Positions 1 through 14,012 of a stretch of 64,000 nucleotides of DNA are shown piece after piece (the stretch's first letter is position 1; each line of letters begins with the position of its first letter). Both the position numbers and the translations under genes were made by a program. Below the pieces are notes generated by a model, which saw only the letters and a program-made list of their open reading frames with translations, ran no database searches and had not been told where the DNA came from. Source of the DNA: Pantoea conspicua (lineage in GTDB: Bacteria > Pseudomonadota > Gammaproteobacteria > Enterobacterales > Enterobacteriaceae); assembly GCF_002095315.1 (NCBI RefSeq), contig NZ_MLFN01000003.1, forward strand, positions 1 through 64,000, in the 5' to 3' direction.

Positions 1-810
1 GGCGGCGCTGGTCGCAGCAGCGGCTTTCGCCAGCAACGGATCCGCCTGAGAAAGTGCCGGCTCGTCCGCCGCACTGCGCGGCGCAGAAAGCAGAACATCG
101 TCGTCGTCAGGATTCGCAGCATGCAGCAGCGGCGCGTCAGCATGCTCACGCGCGTCCGGCTCATCCTCTTCTTCCTGCCAGGGTTCATCGTGACGGGAAC
201 GGTTGCTGGCAAACGTCAGCACGCCCATCACCACACCACCAATTTTTTCGGCAATAGTGAGCCACGACCAGCCGGTATAGAGCGTAATGCCCGCCGCCCA
301 GACGCAAAGCAGGGTCAGCGTGCCGCCCGCCGGACTGAACCACGGCGCAATCGCATTACTGACCAGGCTACCAATAACGCCGCCTGAGGCGAAGTACCAG
401 ATATCATCCGCGTTCAGCGCTGCCATGCCGCAGGTGGTCACCACCAGCGCCAGCACGCCAATCAGGCGTAAGCCGACAGCGAAATAGTCAAAATAGTCCT
501 GATTATCGCGCTGACGGAAGGCAATCCAGCACAGACCGAGGATCACCGGTGGTATGGCATAGGCCATTATCCCAAAGATGAACAGTAAGGTGTCAGCCAG
601 CCAGGCGCCAACGCTGCCGCCAATGTTATGAATGGGTTCGTGCCAGGCCGTTTGCGACCAGCTCGGGTCGGAAGGGTTAAAACTGACCAGAGAAACCATC
701 AGGTAGATGGCAAAAAGCGCCACCAGGATGAGCAACGCTTCCAGCAGACGACGCCCACTGCTCAGCGATTGTAACGAAACGTCTTTATCTTCTGTGTATT
801 CCTGGCTCAA
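1..810 (-). CDS. ftsK: DNA translocase FtsK, N-terminal part (runs off window)
   Basis: FtsK is the septal DNA pump that couples chromosome dimer resolution to cell division. Only the first 270 codons lie here. They give the membrane anchor, with about four hydrophobic segments up to residue ~190 and the conserved stretches SFNPSDPSWSQTAWHEP and NADDIWYFASGGVIG, followed by the start of the acidic, low-complexity linker. The motor domain is outside the window. The start is a TTG at 810-808 giving LSQEYTEDKD, matching the E. coli N-terminus, with a GGAG about ten bases upstream. It lies downstream of lrp on the same strand, as in E. coli. Identification is firm; the start codon is inferred by homology. 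Confidence 0.95.
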   Translation of the reverse strand, partial: MSQEYTEDKDVSLQSLSSGRRLLEALLILVALFAIYLMVSLVSFNPSDPSWSQTAWHEPIHNIGGSVGAWLADTLLFIFGIMAYAIPPVILGLCWIAFRQRDNQDYFDYFAVGLRLIGVLALVVTTCGMAALNADDIWYFASGGVIGSLVSNAIAPWFSPAGGTLTLLCVWAAGITLYTGWSWLTIAEKIGGVVMGVLTFASNRSRHDEPWQEEEDEPDAREHADAPLLHAANPDDDDVLLSAPRSAADEPALSQADPLLAKAAAATSAA

Positions 811-845
811 GAGAACTCTCCAGGTGCCTGTAAAGTAAGAAGCAA

Positions 846-869
846 CAGCGTCGGGCTAGCCCGACGCTG
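846..869 (-). terminator. Hairpin between lrp and ftsK
   Basis: A perfect 11-base inverted repeat (CAGCGTCGGGC / GCCCGACGCTG) with a two-base loop. On the minus strand it is followed by a T-rich stretch (TTGCTTCTTACT), so it probably terminates or attenuates lrp transcription before ftsK. The T tract is imperfect, so partial read-through is possible. Confidence 0.65.
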
Positions 870-928
870 GTCCTGTATGAATTCACAGGAGTGTACCGAA
901 ATCTCACAGGTTTTGCACCTGCCCCGCA

Positions 929-1423
929 TCAGCGAGTTTTGATCACCAGTCGATTGCTCTGTTTAACCTCTTCCATCACCACGTAAGTCCGCGTGTCGTT
1001 TACGCCCGGCAGGCGCAACAGGGTTTCACCCAGCAGTTTACGGTAGGCAGACATGTCAGGTACGCGCGTTTTCAGCAGGTAGTCGAAATCGCCAGAAACG
1101 AGGTGACATTCTTGAGTTTCCTCAAGTTTTTGTACGGCGGCGTTAAATTGCTCAAACACATCCGGCGCACCACGATTCAGAGTAATCTCAACGAACACCA
1201 GCAGTGAAGCATCCAGATAGTGCGGGTTTAACTGCGCGGTATAGCCAAGGATGAAACCCTGGCGCTCGAGACGACGCACACGCTCAAGACATGGCGTAGG
1301 CGATAAACCTACGCGTTTGGAAAGTTCCACGTTTGAAATACGACCATCTTTCTGAAGTTCATTCAGAATATTCCTGTCAATTCTGTCGAGGTCTTTGCCG
1401 GGGCGTTTCTTATTGTCTACCAT
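929..1423 (-). CDS. lrp: Leucine-responsive regulatory protein Lrp
   Basis: Global regulator of amino-acid metabolism, transport and pili; a DNA-binding octamer/hexadecamer that senses leucine. The 164-residue product begins MVDNKKRPGKDLDRIDRNIL, essentially the E. coli protein. An N-terminal helix-turn-helix (residues ~30-52, NVELSKRVGLSPTPCLERVR) precedes the RAM ligand-binding domain (~70-164). The ATG at 1423 is chosen because the longer upstream frame adds 47 non-conserved residues. It is divergent from trxB with a long spacer, the normal arrangement for this autoregulated gene. Confidence 0.97.
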   Translation of the reverse strand: MVDNKKRPGKDLDRIDRNILNELQKDGRISNVELSKRVGLSPTPCLERVRRLERQGFILGYTAQLNPHYLDASLLVFVEITLNRGAPDVFEQFNAAVQKLEETQECHLVSGDFDYLLKTRVPDMSAYRKLLGETLLRLPGVNDTRTYVVMEEVKQSNRLVIKTR

Positions 1424-2914
<1,491 letters not shown>

Positions 2915-2944
2915 GTTGTTAACCCTCTGATCTCAAATGTTCCG

Positions 2945-2971
2945 GGCGACTGTTTTTCAGTCGCCTTTTTT
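2945..2971 (+). terminator. Rho-independent terminator of trxB
   Basis: Stem GGCGACTG / CAGTCGCC with a five-base loop, followed by six T residues, 30 bases after the trxB stop. Confidence 0.9.
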
Positions 2972-3059
2972 ATGGCTCACATGCTAGATTCTTGCGCCTG
3001 AACGGGATGAAAATGCCCCATTATTTTTCATCGCTCATCGGCTCAACTCATGGTTTAGC

Positions 3060-4829
3060 ATGGACAAAACCCGGCAGCAGCACCTTACCCGCTGGCTTCG
3101 TCAGCAACGTCATTTCGCCGGTCGCTGGTTGCGACTGAGCACGCTGCTGGGCGTGATTAGCGCACTGCTGATCATTGCTCAGGCCGGACTGCTGGCCACG
3201 CTGCTGCAGGCGCTGATTATTGAACAGCAACCGCGTGCGGCGCTGAGCGGCGAGATGCTGCTGTTACTGCTCTGTTTCGTGCTACGTGCCCTGATCCACT
3301 ATGCCCGCGAGCGGGTCGGTTATCGTGCGGGTCAGGCGATTCGTCAGTCGCTGCGTAAGCAGGTGTTAGACCGGTTGTCTGCACTGGGTCCAGCCTGGAT
3401 TCAGGGCAAGCCCGCTGGCAGCTGGGCCACCCTGCTGCTTGAGCAAATCGAAGAGATGCAGGACTATTATGCCCGCTACCTGCCGCAAATGACGCTGGCG
3501 GTGTTGATCCCCTGCTGCATCCTGATAACCCTCTTTCCTCTGAACTGGGCAGCGGGTCTGATATTGTTCGCCACTGCACCGTTGATTCCGCTATTTATGG
3601 CCTTAGTCGGCATGGGTGCCGCTGAAGCCAACCGGCGTAATTTTCTGGTGCTGGCACGTCTGAGCGGTAACTTTCTTGACCGTTTACGTGGCCGTGAAAC
3701 GTTGCGGCTGTTTGACCGCGGTGCGGCGGAACAGCAGGCTGTCGCGGCGGCTACCACCGATTTTCGTCAGCGCACGATGGAAGTGTTGCGATTAGCCTTT
3801 CTCTCCTCTGCAGTACTCGAATTTTTCGCCTCACTGGCGATTGCCGTAGTGGCGGTTTATTTTGGCTTCTCTTACCTTGGTGAACTGCACTTTGGCGACT
3901 ACGGCCAGGGCGTCACCCTGTTTACCGGTTTTCTGGTGTTGATTCTTGCGCCTGAATTCTTTCAGCCGCTGCGTGATCTGGGGGCGTTTTATCATGCAAA
4001 AGCGCAGGCCGTTGGTGGAGCCGACGCGCTTGAACAGTTCATGCAGGCCAACCCGACCACCGGCCCGGAACAGGGTGAAACGCCGTTCACTGCCAGTCAG
4101 CCGATTGCACTCGCCGCCGTCGACCTGGTGGTCTGCGCCCCGAATGGCCAGCCGTTATGCGGCCCGCTGACTTTTAATCTGGCTGCAGGTGAACGTGTCG
4201 CGCTGGTCGGCCAAAGCGGAGCCGGTAAAACCGCGCTGATGAACCTACTGCTGGGCTTCCTGCCCTATCAGGGTTCGCTGAAAGCGAACGGTATTGAATT
4301 GCGCGAGATGCGCCGGTCTGACTGGCATCAGCAGCTTAGCTGGGTTGGACAGAATCCCCAGTTACCGGCCGCCACCCTGCGCGACAATATTGTGATGAAC
4401 GCAGAGTGGGATGCTGTCCGCTTTAGCGCCGTGCTCGATGCCTGCGGCGTGAATGAATTTCTGTCGCGACTGCCGCAGGGCGTGGAAACCCAACCGGGCG
4501 ATGGCGGTAATCAGCTTTCGGTCGGTCAGGCACAGCGTATTGCGGTGGCGCGGGCACTCTACAAACCCTCTCATTTGCTGCTGCTCGATGAACCTGCCGC
4601 CAGTCTGGATACACTCAGTGAACGCCACGTGATGCAGGCGCTGAATCAGGCCGCTACTCAGCAGACGACCCTGATGATTACCCATCAGCTTGATGCATTA
4701 CGCGACTGGCCGACGCTGTGGGTGATGGAGGCGGGTAGGCTGGTACAGCAAGGTGACTGGCCGATGCTGTCGCAGCAACCGGGGCCGTTCAGCGAGATGC
4801 TGAAGCACCGTCAACAGGAGATTAGCTGA
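3060..4829 (+). CDS. cydD: Cysteine/glutathione ABC exporter subunit CydD
   Basis: Half-transporter (membrane plus ATPase domains) of the heterodimeric CydDC exporter that moves cysteine and glutathione to the periplasm and is needed to assemble cytochrome bd. The 589-residue protein has six predicted membrane segments in the first ~320 residues, Walker A GQSGAGKT near 384-391, the signature LSVGQAQR near 487, and Walker B LLLLDEPAAS near 507. The signature has V for the usual G, as is common in CydD. Its TGA overlaps the cydC ATG by one base (TGATG), implying translational coupling. Confidence 0.97.
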   Translation: MDKTRQQHLTRWLRQQRHFAGRWLRLSTLLGVISALLIIAQAGLLATLLQALIIEQQPRAALSGEMLLLLLCFVLRALIHYARERVGYRAGQAIRQSLRKQVLDRLSALGPAWIQGKPAGSWATLLLEQIEEMQDYYARYLPQMTLAVLIPCCILITLFPLNWAAGLILFATAPLIPLFMALVGMGAAEANRRNFLVLARLSGNFLDRLRGRETLRLFDRGAAEQQAVAAATTDFRQRTMEVLRLAFLSSAVLEFFASLAIAVVAVYFGFSYLGELHFGDYGQGVTLFTGFLVLILAPEFFQPLRDLGAFYHAKAQAVGGADALEQFMQANPTTGPEQGETPFTASQPIALAAVDLVVCAPNGQPLCGPLTFNLAAGERVALVGQSGAGKTALMNLLLGFLPYQGSLKANGIELREMRRSDWHQQLSWVGQNPQLPAATLRDNIVMNAEWDAVRFSAVLDACGVNEFLSRLPQGVETQPGDGGNQLSVGQAQRIAVARALYKPSHLLLLDEPAASLDTLSERHVMQALNQAATQQTTLMITHQLDALRDWPTLWVMEAGRLVQQGDWPMLSQQPGPFSEMLKHRQQEIS

Positions 4830-6559
4830 TGTCCGCTTTGCGTCCGTTTCTTCGCCTCTGGCTGCGTCATCCTTTTCGCTTAGCACTGGGGATGGTGCTG
4901 GCCGTCCTGACCTTACTGGCCAGCATCGGCTTGCTGACGCTCTCCGGCTGGTTCCTGGCCGCCTCGTCCGTAGCGGGTGTCGCCGGACTTTACACGTTCA
5001 ACTATATGCTGCCCGCCGCAGGCGTGCGCGGGGCAGCCATCATCCGCACCGCCGCCCGCTATGCTGAACGACTGGTCAGCCATGACGCAACTTTTCGGGT
5101 GTTGCAGCATCTGCGGGTACATACTTTCAGCCGCCTGATTGCGCTGTCACCGGGACAGCTGTCGCGTTTTCGCCAGGCCGATCTGCTCAACCGTTTTGTT
5201 GCCGACGTCGATACGCTCGATCATCTTTATCTGCGGGTCATTTCACCGCTGGCGGGCGCGTTGGTTGTGACAATGGTGGTCACCGTGGGTCTGAGTTTTA
5301 TCGATCTCCAGCTGGCGCTGACGCTGGGCGCGATCATGCTCGCCACGCTGATCATTCTGCCCCCCCTGTTCTATCGTCTTGGTTCGCCTGCCGGTGTAGC
5401 GATCGCCGGTGGCCGGGCCCGCTGGCGCTCACAGCTGATGCACTGGCTGGCCGGTCAGGCGGAGCTTACCCTGTATGGCGCATCGGCGGCGTGGCGTAAA
5501 CGGCTGGATGAAGAGGAGCATCACTGGCTACGGGCGCAGGGTCAGCAACTGCGTTTACAGGCGGCGGCGCAGAGCCTGCTGCTGCTGATCAGCGGCCTGA
5601 CGGTGACTTCGCTATTGTGGTTGAGTGCCGGCAGCATCAGCGAACAGCAGTTACCTGGCTCACTCATTGCGCTGGTGGTGTTTTGCGCGCTGGCGGCGTT
5701 TGAAGCGCTGGCCCCGGTTGCCGCTGCCTTTCTGCCGATGTCACAGGTGATGGCCTCGGCGCAGCGGGTTAATGACATTATCGATCAGGTACCGGCGATC
5801 ACTTTCCCGAGCCATGGCAGCGTCCGGACCGGTAGCCTGGCGGTAGAGATCGATCAGCTCGATTTCAGCTATCCCGATCGTCCGGAAAAGGTACTGAATC
5901 AGCTTTCGCTGCAGGTTAACGCGGGCGAGCGCATTGCGCTGCTCGGTCCTACCGGCTGTGGAAAATCGACCTTACTGGCACTGCTGACCCGTGCCTGGGA
6001 AAGTCAGCATGGCGCAATTATCCTCAACGATCTGCCCGTTGCCGCCTGGCCGGAATCAGCACTGCGCCAGCGCATCAGCGTAGTGACCCAACGGGTGCAC
6101 CTCTTCAGCCAGAGCCTGCGGGATAACTTACTGCTGGCCTGCCCCACAGCCGATGATGCGACGTTACGCCAGGCACTGATCGACACTGGTCTGCAGCGCC
6201 TGCTGGAAACGCCAGAGGCGTTAAATGCCTGGATGGGTGAAGGCGGTCGTCCGCTCTCTGGCGGCGAACTGCGCCGTCTGGCGATTGCCCGGGCGGTGCT
6301 GCATAACGGCGATCTCTGGCTACTGGATGAACCCACCGAAGGACTGGACGCCACCACGGAACAACAAATTCTCAGTCTGCTACAGCGGCTTACGGTGGGC
6401 AAAACGGTGATTATGGTGACCCATCGCCTGAGCGGGCTGGAAAAGATGGACCGCATCTGCGTGATGGATAATGGCGTGGTTATCGAACAGGGTAGTCATG
6501 CCGAATTAATCTCAAAAGCGGGCCGCTACTGGCGTTTCCGGCAGCGGATTGCGCTATAG
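4829..6559 (+). CDS. cydC: Cysteine/glutathione ABC exporter subunit CydC
   Basis: Partner half-transporter of CydD in the inner membrane. The 576-residue protein has an N-terminal membrane domain followed by an ATPase domain with GPTGCGKST (~372), the canonical signature LSGGE (~476) and DEPTEGLD (~500). It has the canonical ATP-binding motifs that CydD shows in degenerate form, as expected of an asymmetric heterodimer. The start is set by the one-base overlap with the cydD stop. aat follows after 33 bases and is probably in the same transcript. Confidence 0.97.
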   Translation: MSALRPFLRLWLRHPFRLALGMVLAVLTLLASIGLLTLSGWFLAASSVAGVAGLYTFNYMLPAAGVRGAAIIRTAARYAERLVSHDATFRVLQHLRVHTFSRLIALSPGQLSRFRQADLLNRFVADVDTLDHLYLRVISPLAGALVVTMVVTVGLSFIDLQLALTLGAIMLATLIILPPLFYRLGSPAGVAIAGGRARWRSQLMHWLAGQAELTLYGASAAWRKRLDEEEHHWLRAQGQQLRLQAAAQSLLLLISGLTVTSLLWLSAGSISEQQLPGSLIALVVFCALAAFEALAPVAAAFLPMSQVMASAQRVNDIIDQVPAITFPSHGSVRTGSLAVEIDQLDFSYPDRPEKVLNQLSLQVNAGERIALLGPTGCGKSTLLALLTRAWESQHGAIILNDLPVAAWPESALRQRISVVTQRVHLFSQSLRDNLLLACPTADDATLRQALIDTGLQRLLETPEALNAWMGEGGRPLSGGELRRLAIARAVLHNGDLWLLDEPTEGLDATTEQQILSLLQRLTVGKTVIMVTHRLSGLEKMDRICVMDNGVVIEQGSHAELISKAGRYWRFRQRIAL

Positions 6560-6592
6560 TCTTAGCGACATGCTGATGAGTAGAACTACGCG

Positions 6593-7285
6593 ATGAGACT
6601 GGTACAACTGTCACGGGAATCCCTGCAATTTCCGCCACCGGAGATGGCCCTGCGCGAGCCGAATGGCCTGCTGGCGATGGGCGGCGATCTCTCCCCTGCC
6701 CGCTTACTTAACGCGTATCAGCACGGCATTTTCCCCTGGTTTTCACCCGGCGACCCGATACTCTGGTGGTCACCCGATCCGCGCGCAGTATTGTTACCGG
6801 AACACTTTCATCTGAGTCGCAGCATGAAGCGCTTTCATCAGCGCTCGCCCTATCGCGTCACGATGAACGAGGCGTTTGCCGACGTGATTGATGGCTGCGC
6901 CAGTGGCCGGGAGGAAGGCACCTGGATTACCTTTGAGGTGAAGCGGGCCTGGCTGCGGCTGTATGAATCGGGTCATGCGCATTCGATAGAAGTATGGAAC
7001 GAGCAGAAGCTGGTGGGGGGAATGTATGGTCTGGCGCTAGGGCAGATATTTTGCGGCGAGTCGATGTTCAGTCGGCAGGAGAATGCCTCAAAAACCGCAC
7101 TTTTGGTCTTTTGCCAGCACTTTATCAAACATCAGGGGCGTCTGTTGGATTGTCAGGTACTTAACCCCCATACGGCCTCACTGGGGGCGCTGGAAATCCC
7201 GCGCACTGACTATCTGCAATATGTACAAAGCCTTGCGTGGCAACCGGTCAGCGACGGATGCTGGCGGACGCAAACGCTTTTTTAA
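6593..7285 (+). CDS. aat: Leucyl/phenylalanyl-tRNA-protein transferase
   Basis: Transfers Leu or Phe from aminoacyl-tRNA to proteins with N-terminal Lys or Arg, creating the primary N-degron that ClpS hands to ClpAP. The 230-residue protein carries the family blocks [36 protein letters not shown] and [13 protein letters not shown]. It lies just downstream of cydC, and the ClpA/ClpS partners of the pathway are encoded about 1-3 kb away on the other strand, as in E. coli. Confidence 0.97.
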   Translation: MRLVQLSRESLQFPPPEMALREPNGLLAMGGDLSPARLLNAYQHGIFPWFSPGDPILWWSPDPRAVLLPEHFHLSRSMKRFHQRSPYRVTMNEAFADVIDGCASGREEGTWITFEVKRAWLRLYESGHAHSIEVWNEQKLVGGMYGLALGQIFCGESMFSRQENASKTALLVFCQHFIKHQGRLLDCQVLNPHTASLGALEIPRTDYLQYVQSLAWQPVSDGCWRTQTLF

Positions 7286-10210
<2,925 letters not shown>

Positions 10211-10262
10211 TAGGCACCTCCCCCAATTATCGCTCTGACCTGTTTCCTATATGGAGACGCGA

Positions 10263-10583
10263 TCAGGCTTTTTCCAGCGTACACAGCAACGGATGATGAT
10301 TTTCCCGCGCATAATTGTTCACCTGGGCCGCTTTGGTCTCGGCGACTTCTGCAGTAAATACACCACAGATCGCCTTGCCGTGGTAGTGAACTTTCAACAT
10401 CAGTTGCGTTGCACGTTCAACATCATAAGAAAAGAACTTTTGTACAACGTCAATAACAAATTCCATAGGTGTATAATCGTCATTATTCAGAATGACTTTA
10501 TACATTGAAGGCGGCTTTAACCCTTCGCGTACTTTGTCTTCGGCCAGATGTTCAAAGTTAAGCCAGTCGTTTGTGTTTGCCAT
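10263..10583 (-). CDS. clpS: ClpAP adaptor protein ClpS
   Basis: N-recognin that binds N-terminal Leu, Phe, Tyr or Trp residues and delivers substrates to ClpA. The 106-residue protein has the hydrophobic-pocket motif [10 protein letters not shown] (N34, D35, D36) and H66, both needed to grip the N-degron. The ATG at 10583 gives [15 protein letters not shown], the family start; the ten extra upstream codons are not conserved. It is the first gene of clpSA, 52 bases upstream of clpA and divergent from cspD. Confidence 0.97.
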   Translation of the reverse strand: MANTNDWLNFEHLAEDKVREGLKPPSMYKVILNNDDYTPMEFVIDVVQKFFSYDVERATQLMLKVHYHGKAICGVFTAEVAETKAAQVNNYARENHHPLLCTLEKA

Positions 10584-10776
10584 AGTGTTCCGTTGAGATT
10601 TCGACCATCGCATTTAAGCGGCTACATATTGAGAGTTTAACATGCCTGTCAAGCGCCTGGCCGCTGACGAAAATTTATTCGGAAATTCCCGCCCGCGACC
10701 TGTATCACAAAATTCCCAATAGCGTTAACTGCCTCAAATTTTGATGATTTTCTCCCCATCCAGCCGGGGGGTTTGC

Positions 10777-10804
10777 TTGACGCCAGCCGCCATTTCTCTA
10801 CATT
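10777..10804 (+). promoter_or_regulatory. Candidate cspD promoter in the clpS/cspD spacer
   Basis: TTGACG (10777-10782) and TACATT (10799-10804) with a 16-base spacer lie about 95 bases upstream of cspD. The 316-base divergent spacer 10584-10899 has no other feature I can support. The leader between promoter and ATG is fairly long. Confidence 0.45.
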
Positions 10805-10899
10805 CTACTTGCACAAGCTGATTGAGTTTTAATCAAACTCGACTCACAGCTTCAATGACCTCACCTACTTATAAAATGTCTTGCGAGGGAAGTAAAAGC

Positions 10900-11133
10900 A
10901 TGGAGACGGGTACAGTTAAATGGTTCAATAATGCCAAAGGCTTTGGCTTTATCTGTCCAGTCGGGGGTGGCGAAGATATCTTTGCACACTACTCAACGAT
11001 TCAGATGGAGGGTTACAGAACGCTGAAAGCTGGCCAGCAGGTTCAGTTTGATGTTCACGAAGGTCCCAAGGGCAATCACGCCAGTCTGATTGTACCGGTA
11101 GAGATGCCGGCAGAAGTGCCGGCCGTTGCCTGA
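10900..11133 (+). CDS. cspD: Cold-shock-domain DNA replication inhibitor CspD
   Basis: CSD-fold protein that binds single-stranded DNA, inhibits replication in stationary phase and is not cold-inducible in E. coli. The 77-residue product METGTVKWFNNAKGFGFICP carries RNP1 (KGFGFI, 13-18) and RNP2 (DIFAH, 26-30) and the CspD-type acidic/hydrophobic C-terminus. The ATG at 10900 follows GAGGGA; the upstream 26 codons are rejected. It is divergent from clpS, the same context as E. coli cspD. Confidence 0.96.
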   Translation: METGTVKWFNNAKGFGFICPVGGGEDIFAHYSTIQMEGYRTLKAGQQVQFDVHEGPKGNHASLIVPVEMPAEVPAVA

Positions 11134-11163
11134 CACCTTCATCCCCATTCTGAATACTCCCCT

Positions 11164-11194
11164 AAAAATGCCAGCCATCGACGCTGGCATTTTT
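11164..11194. terminator. Bidirectional terminator between cspD and ybjD
   Basis: AAAAATGCCAGC / GCTGGCATTTTT with a seven-base loop: an A-flanked, T-flanked perfect hairpin between two convergent genes. Confidence 0.92.
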
Positions 11195-11208
11195 CTTGTG
11201 GCGGCGCT

Positions 11209-12858
11209 TTAGTCTGCTCTGCCCTGTGCCAGCCCGATGACCGCAGCGAACATCTCGCGCATCAACGCCGGAATGGCATCCGGACCGCGTTCACCCGCGG
11301 CGTTCGCCACCGCAATCGCCAGCTCAGGCTTCGAGGTCTGGTGAATCGCCTGAGTAATAATACGCCTGGCACTCATCTTCACGTTTAACGGCAGGTGCGC
11401 TGTCTCCAGATAAACTTCACGAAATCCCTGCTGGAAGAGAAAGTGTTCGATATCCCATGCAGGTAGCTGAGTCAGATGCTGCGGCTCCCGCTCGTCCGGC
11501 TGCAGCTGACTGCGGGCGGTAGCGGCATATTTGTTGCCCGCCTCGTCACCGTCTGTCAGCACATGCCAGGCAATGCCCATCCGGCGGGCAAATTTCAGCA
11601 GTGGCTTGAGGCCGGACTGAGCAAACTCAATCACTTTTATCCCTTCAGCGGCAAAGCTGTAGCCGCACTGCCGGGCCAGCTCATTGATGATCCAGACTTC
11701 GGTTTCCCCTTCCACCAGCAGCCAGCAGCGGGCAAACAGCGCGGCAGGCCGGTTGACGCGAATATGAAAACCGATGCGCCGGCTCTCTTCCGCACTCAGT
11801 CCTTCCGGCCCGATGCGCCACGCCGCCACCCGCGACGGTTCACGCACCAGCCGGCAGACATTCTCCACCGGCACCTGCGACAGCAGTTCTGCCGAATTAG
11901 TGGTGGCGATTTTTTGCAGTGGCAAAAGCGATAGCAGATTCCACGCCACCGACAGCATAATCGGATGCAGGCGGGTTTCCGGATCTTCAATCAGCAACAG
12001 CGGACGTGCATCCGGTGCCAGCGGCAGATCGCCGCGCGCCTGGATCAACAGCGTGAATATCTGCAGCAGGATAAGCTGCCGGCTGCGCGAATCATTGCCA
12101 GCGATCAGCTGATTAAGCTGGTCCAGCGCCCGCCATCCCTGATCGCCTTCCCGCGCCTGCGGATCAACCCGTCGGACCGCCGTCGATGCGGCAGGTTGCT
12201 GCACCAGAAAATAGTGCTCCATCAGCTGCTGCAGCGTTTTTAGTCCCTGCCGCAGCACCTCATCACTCAGTTGCTGCGGGTGGCGTTCAAGGTCGCGCGC
12301 CAGATTTGCCATCCCAGCCAGCAACTGAGGATGCAGAGTCGGGTCGGCTGTATCGCGCAGCGTCTCACGGCGGGAACGTGAGCTGAAGCGTGCATCGCGC
12401 AGCCGCAATACCGGATGACGGCGCAGCAGCAGTGCAATGGCCGCTGCGCAGTTTTCCTGTGGTAACAGCTGAAGCTGGCGGTCAACCAGACGCCGGCTGG
12501 CGCTGATGCCCTGCGCACGCCAGGTGGCGCGCACGCTGTAACAGATCCAGCGCGCACCCTGCGAATCACGCTGCCAGAAGGGTTCCAGCAGTGCATCATG
12601 ATTGTTGCCGTCATCACGAAAGTGAAATACCACCGAGAGACGACGCTTCGAATCCGTGACGTCGCCCGGCGTGAAATGGAAGTCGCCCGGCGTAAAAACA
12701 TACTCCTCACGATGCGGTGATAGCAGTAAACTCAGCGCATCAAGCAGGCTCGATTTGCCCCAGGCGTTCTCACCAATCAGCAGATTGGTCTGGGTTAAAG
12801 GCAGTGAAAGCTGGTTGATGCCACGAAAGCCGCGAATGTCGATATGTTCCAGAATCAT
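11209..12858 (-). CDS. ybjD: OLD-family ATPase/TOPRIM nuclease-like protein YbjD
   Basis: Predicted overcoming-lysogenization-defect (OLD) family protein: an SMC/ABC-like ATPase fused to a TOPRIM domain; the physiological role is unknown. The 549-residue protein starts MILEHIDIRGFRGINQLSLP, with Walker A GENAWGKSS (29-37), an ABC Walker B region ARPLLLIEDPETRLHP, and TOPRIM elements LLVEGETEVW (~379) and DGDEAG (~434). The ATG at 12858 is preferred over an 18-codon extension. It is divergent from lysO. Found as a single gene without the GajB-like partner seen in Gabija defence loci. Confidence 0.92.
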   Translation of the reverse strand: MILEHIDIRGFRGINQLSLPLTQTNLLIGENAWGKSSLLDALSLLLSPHREEYVFTPGDFHFTPGDVTDSKRRLSVVFHFRDDGNNHDALLEPFWQRDSQGARWICYSVRATWRAQGISASRRLVDRQLQLLPQENCAAAIALLLRRHPVLRLRDARFSSRSRRETLRDTADPTLHPQLLAGMANLARDLERHPQQLSDEVLRQGLKTLQQLMEHYFLVQQPAASTAVRRVDPQAREGDQGWRALDQLNQLIAGNDSRSRQLILLQIFTLLIQARGDLPLAPDARPLLLIEDPETRLHPIMLSVAWNLLSLLPLQKIATTNSAELLSQVPVENVCRLVREPSRVAAWRIGPEGLSAEESRRIGFHIRVNRPAALFARCWLLVEGETEVWIINELARQCGYSFAAEGIKVIEFAQSGLKPLLKFARRMGIAWHVLTDGDEAGNKYAATARSQLQPDEREPQHLTQLPAWDIEHFLFQQGFREVYLETAHLPLNVKMSARRIITQAIHQTSKPELAIAVANAAGERGPDAIPALMREMFAAVIGLAQGRAD

Positions 12859-12993
12859 AGGGTTCCATCCTCTTGTTAAACGAAGCATGGTTGGCGGAGG
12901 CCAACCGGTCAAGTCGACCGGCCTCAGGGGTTTACTCCACTGCGCTTTTTCGCTAGCGTGTCGCCACTTTCTTCATGGATGACCTGATTCGTT

Positions 12994-13893
12994 ATGTACT
13001 CCGGACTGTTGATTATTCTGCTGCCCCTGATTGCGGGCTGGCTGCTCCCTTTTCGTCAAACCGCCTTACTGCGTCAGGTCAATCGGCTATTAGGCTGGAT
13101 GGTCTACGTCATTCTGTTCTTCATGGGCATCAGCCTGGCATTCCTGGATAACCTCAGCAGCAATCTGGTGACCGTATTTCACACCGCACTGGTCACTGCA
13201 CTCTGCATCCTGTTATGTAACCTGCTGGCGCTGCGCTGGCTGGAGAAACGTGTGCCGTGGCAGCATGTCCATAAGCAGGAAAAGCTGCCGTCGCGGCTGC
13301 ACATGGCGCTGGATTCGCTGAAGTTATGCGGTGTGGTAGTGATCGGGTTTGTGCTCGGCCTGACCCAGTGGCCGCTGCTGCATCATGCAGCCACCGCCAG
13401 CGAATATGCGCTGATCTTCCTGCTGTTTCTGGTGGGTATTCAGCTGCGTGGTAGCGGGATGACGCTACGTCAGATCATCCTCAACCGGCGCGGGATGCTG
13501 GTGGCCAGCGTGGTGCTGGTCAGCGCGTTAATCGGCGGCCTGCTCGCGGCGCTGGCATTGGGTCTGCCACTGAAAACCGGTCTGGCGTTAGCCAGCGGTT
13601 TTGGCTGGTACTCTCTTTCCGGCATTCTGATTACCGAAGCGTATGGACCGGTGATCGGCAGCGCCGCCTTCTTCAACGATCTGCTGCGTGAGCTGATGGC
13701 GATCATGCTGATCCCGGCGCTGATCGGCCGCCATCGCTCCAGCGCTTTAGGCTTATGCGGCGCCACCTCCATGGACTTCACCCTGCCGGTGCTGCAGCGG
13801 GCTGGCGGTAATGAGATTGTGCCCGCCGCCATTGTACACGGCTTCGTGATGAGTCTGCTGGCCCCGATTCTGATCGCCCTGTTCTCCGCCTGA
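12994..13893 (+). CDS. lysO: L-lysine exporter LysO
   Basis: Inner-membrane exporter of lysine and the toxic analogue thialysine (DUF340 family, formerly YbjE). The 299-residue protein is hydrophobic throughout, with about eight membrane segments; the conserved GFGWYSLSG and [10 protein letters not shown] blocks are present. In E. coli it is regulated by ArgP and lysine; no riboswitch was seen here. Confidence 0.93.
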   Translation: MYSGLLIILLPLIAGWLLPFRQTALLRQVNRLLGWMVYVILFFMGISLAFLDNLSSNLVTVFHTALVTALCILLCNLLALRWLEKRVPWQHVHKQEKLPSRLHMALDSLKLCGVVVIGFVLGLTQWPLLHHAATASEYALIFLLFLVGIQLRGSGMTLRQIILNRRGMLVASVVLVSALIGGLLAALALGLPLKTGLALASGFGWYSLSGILITEAYGPVIGSAAFFNDLLRELMAIMLIPALIGRHRSSALGLCGATSMDFTLPVLQRAGGNEIVPAAIVHGFVMSLLAPILIALFSA

Positions 13894-14012
13894 TTGACGC
13901 GGGTAATCGCCAGCGCATTTTTTCACGGCTGTTTTTCTGCCGTGTCGTCTACGCTTCTTTTTTGCGGTTCTGGTCGCGCCATCGTTGTGGCGCATCCACA
14001 AAGGAGAACAAG

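Noticed and set aside
11209-12858. YbjD as part of a Gabija-like defence system
   Set aside because: It is an OLD-family protein but stands alone at the conserved ybjD locus between cspD and lysO; no UvrD-like helicase partner is present.
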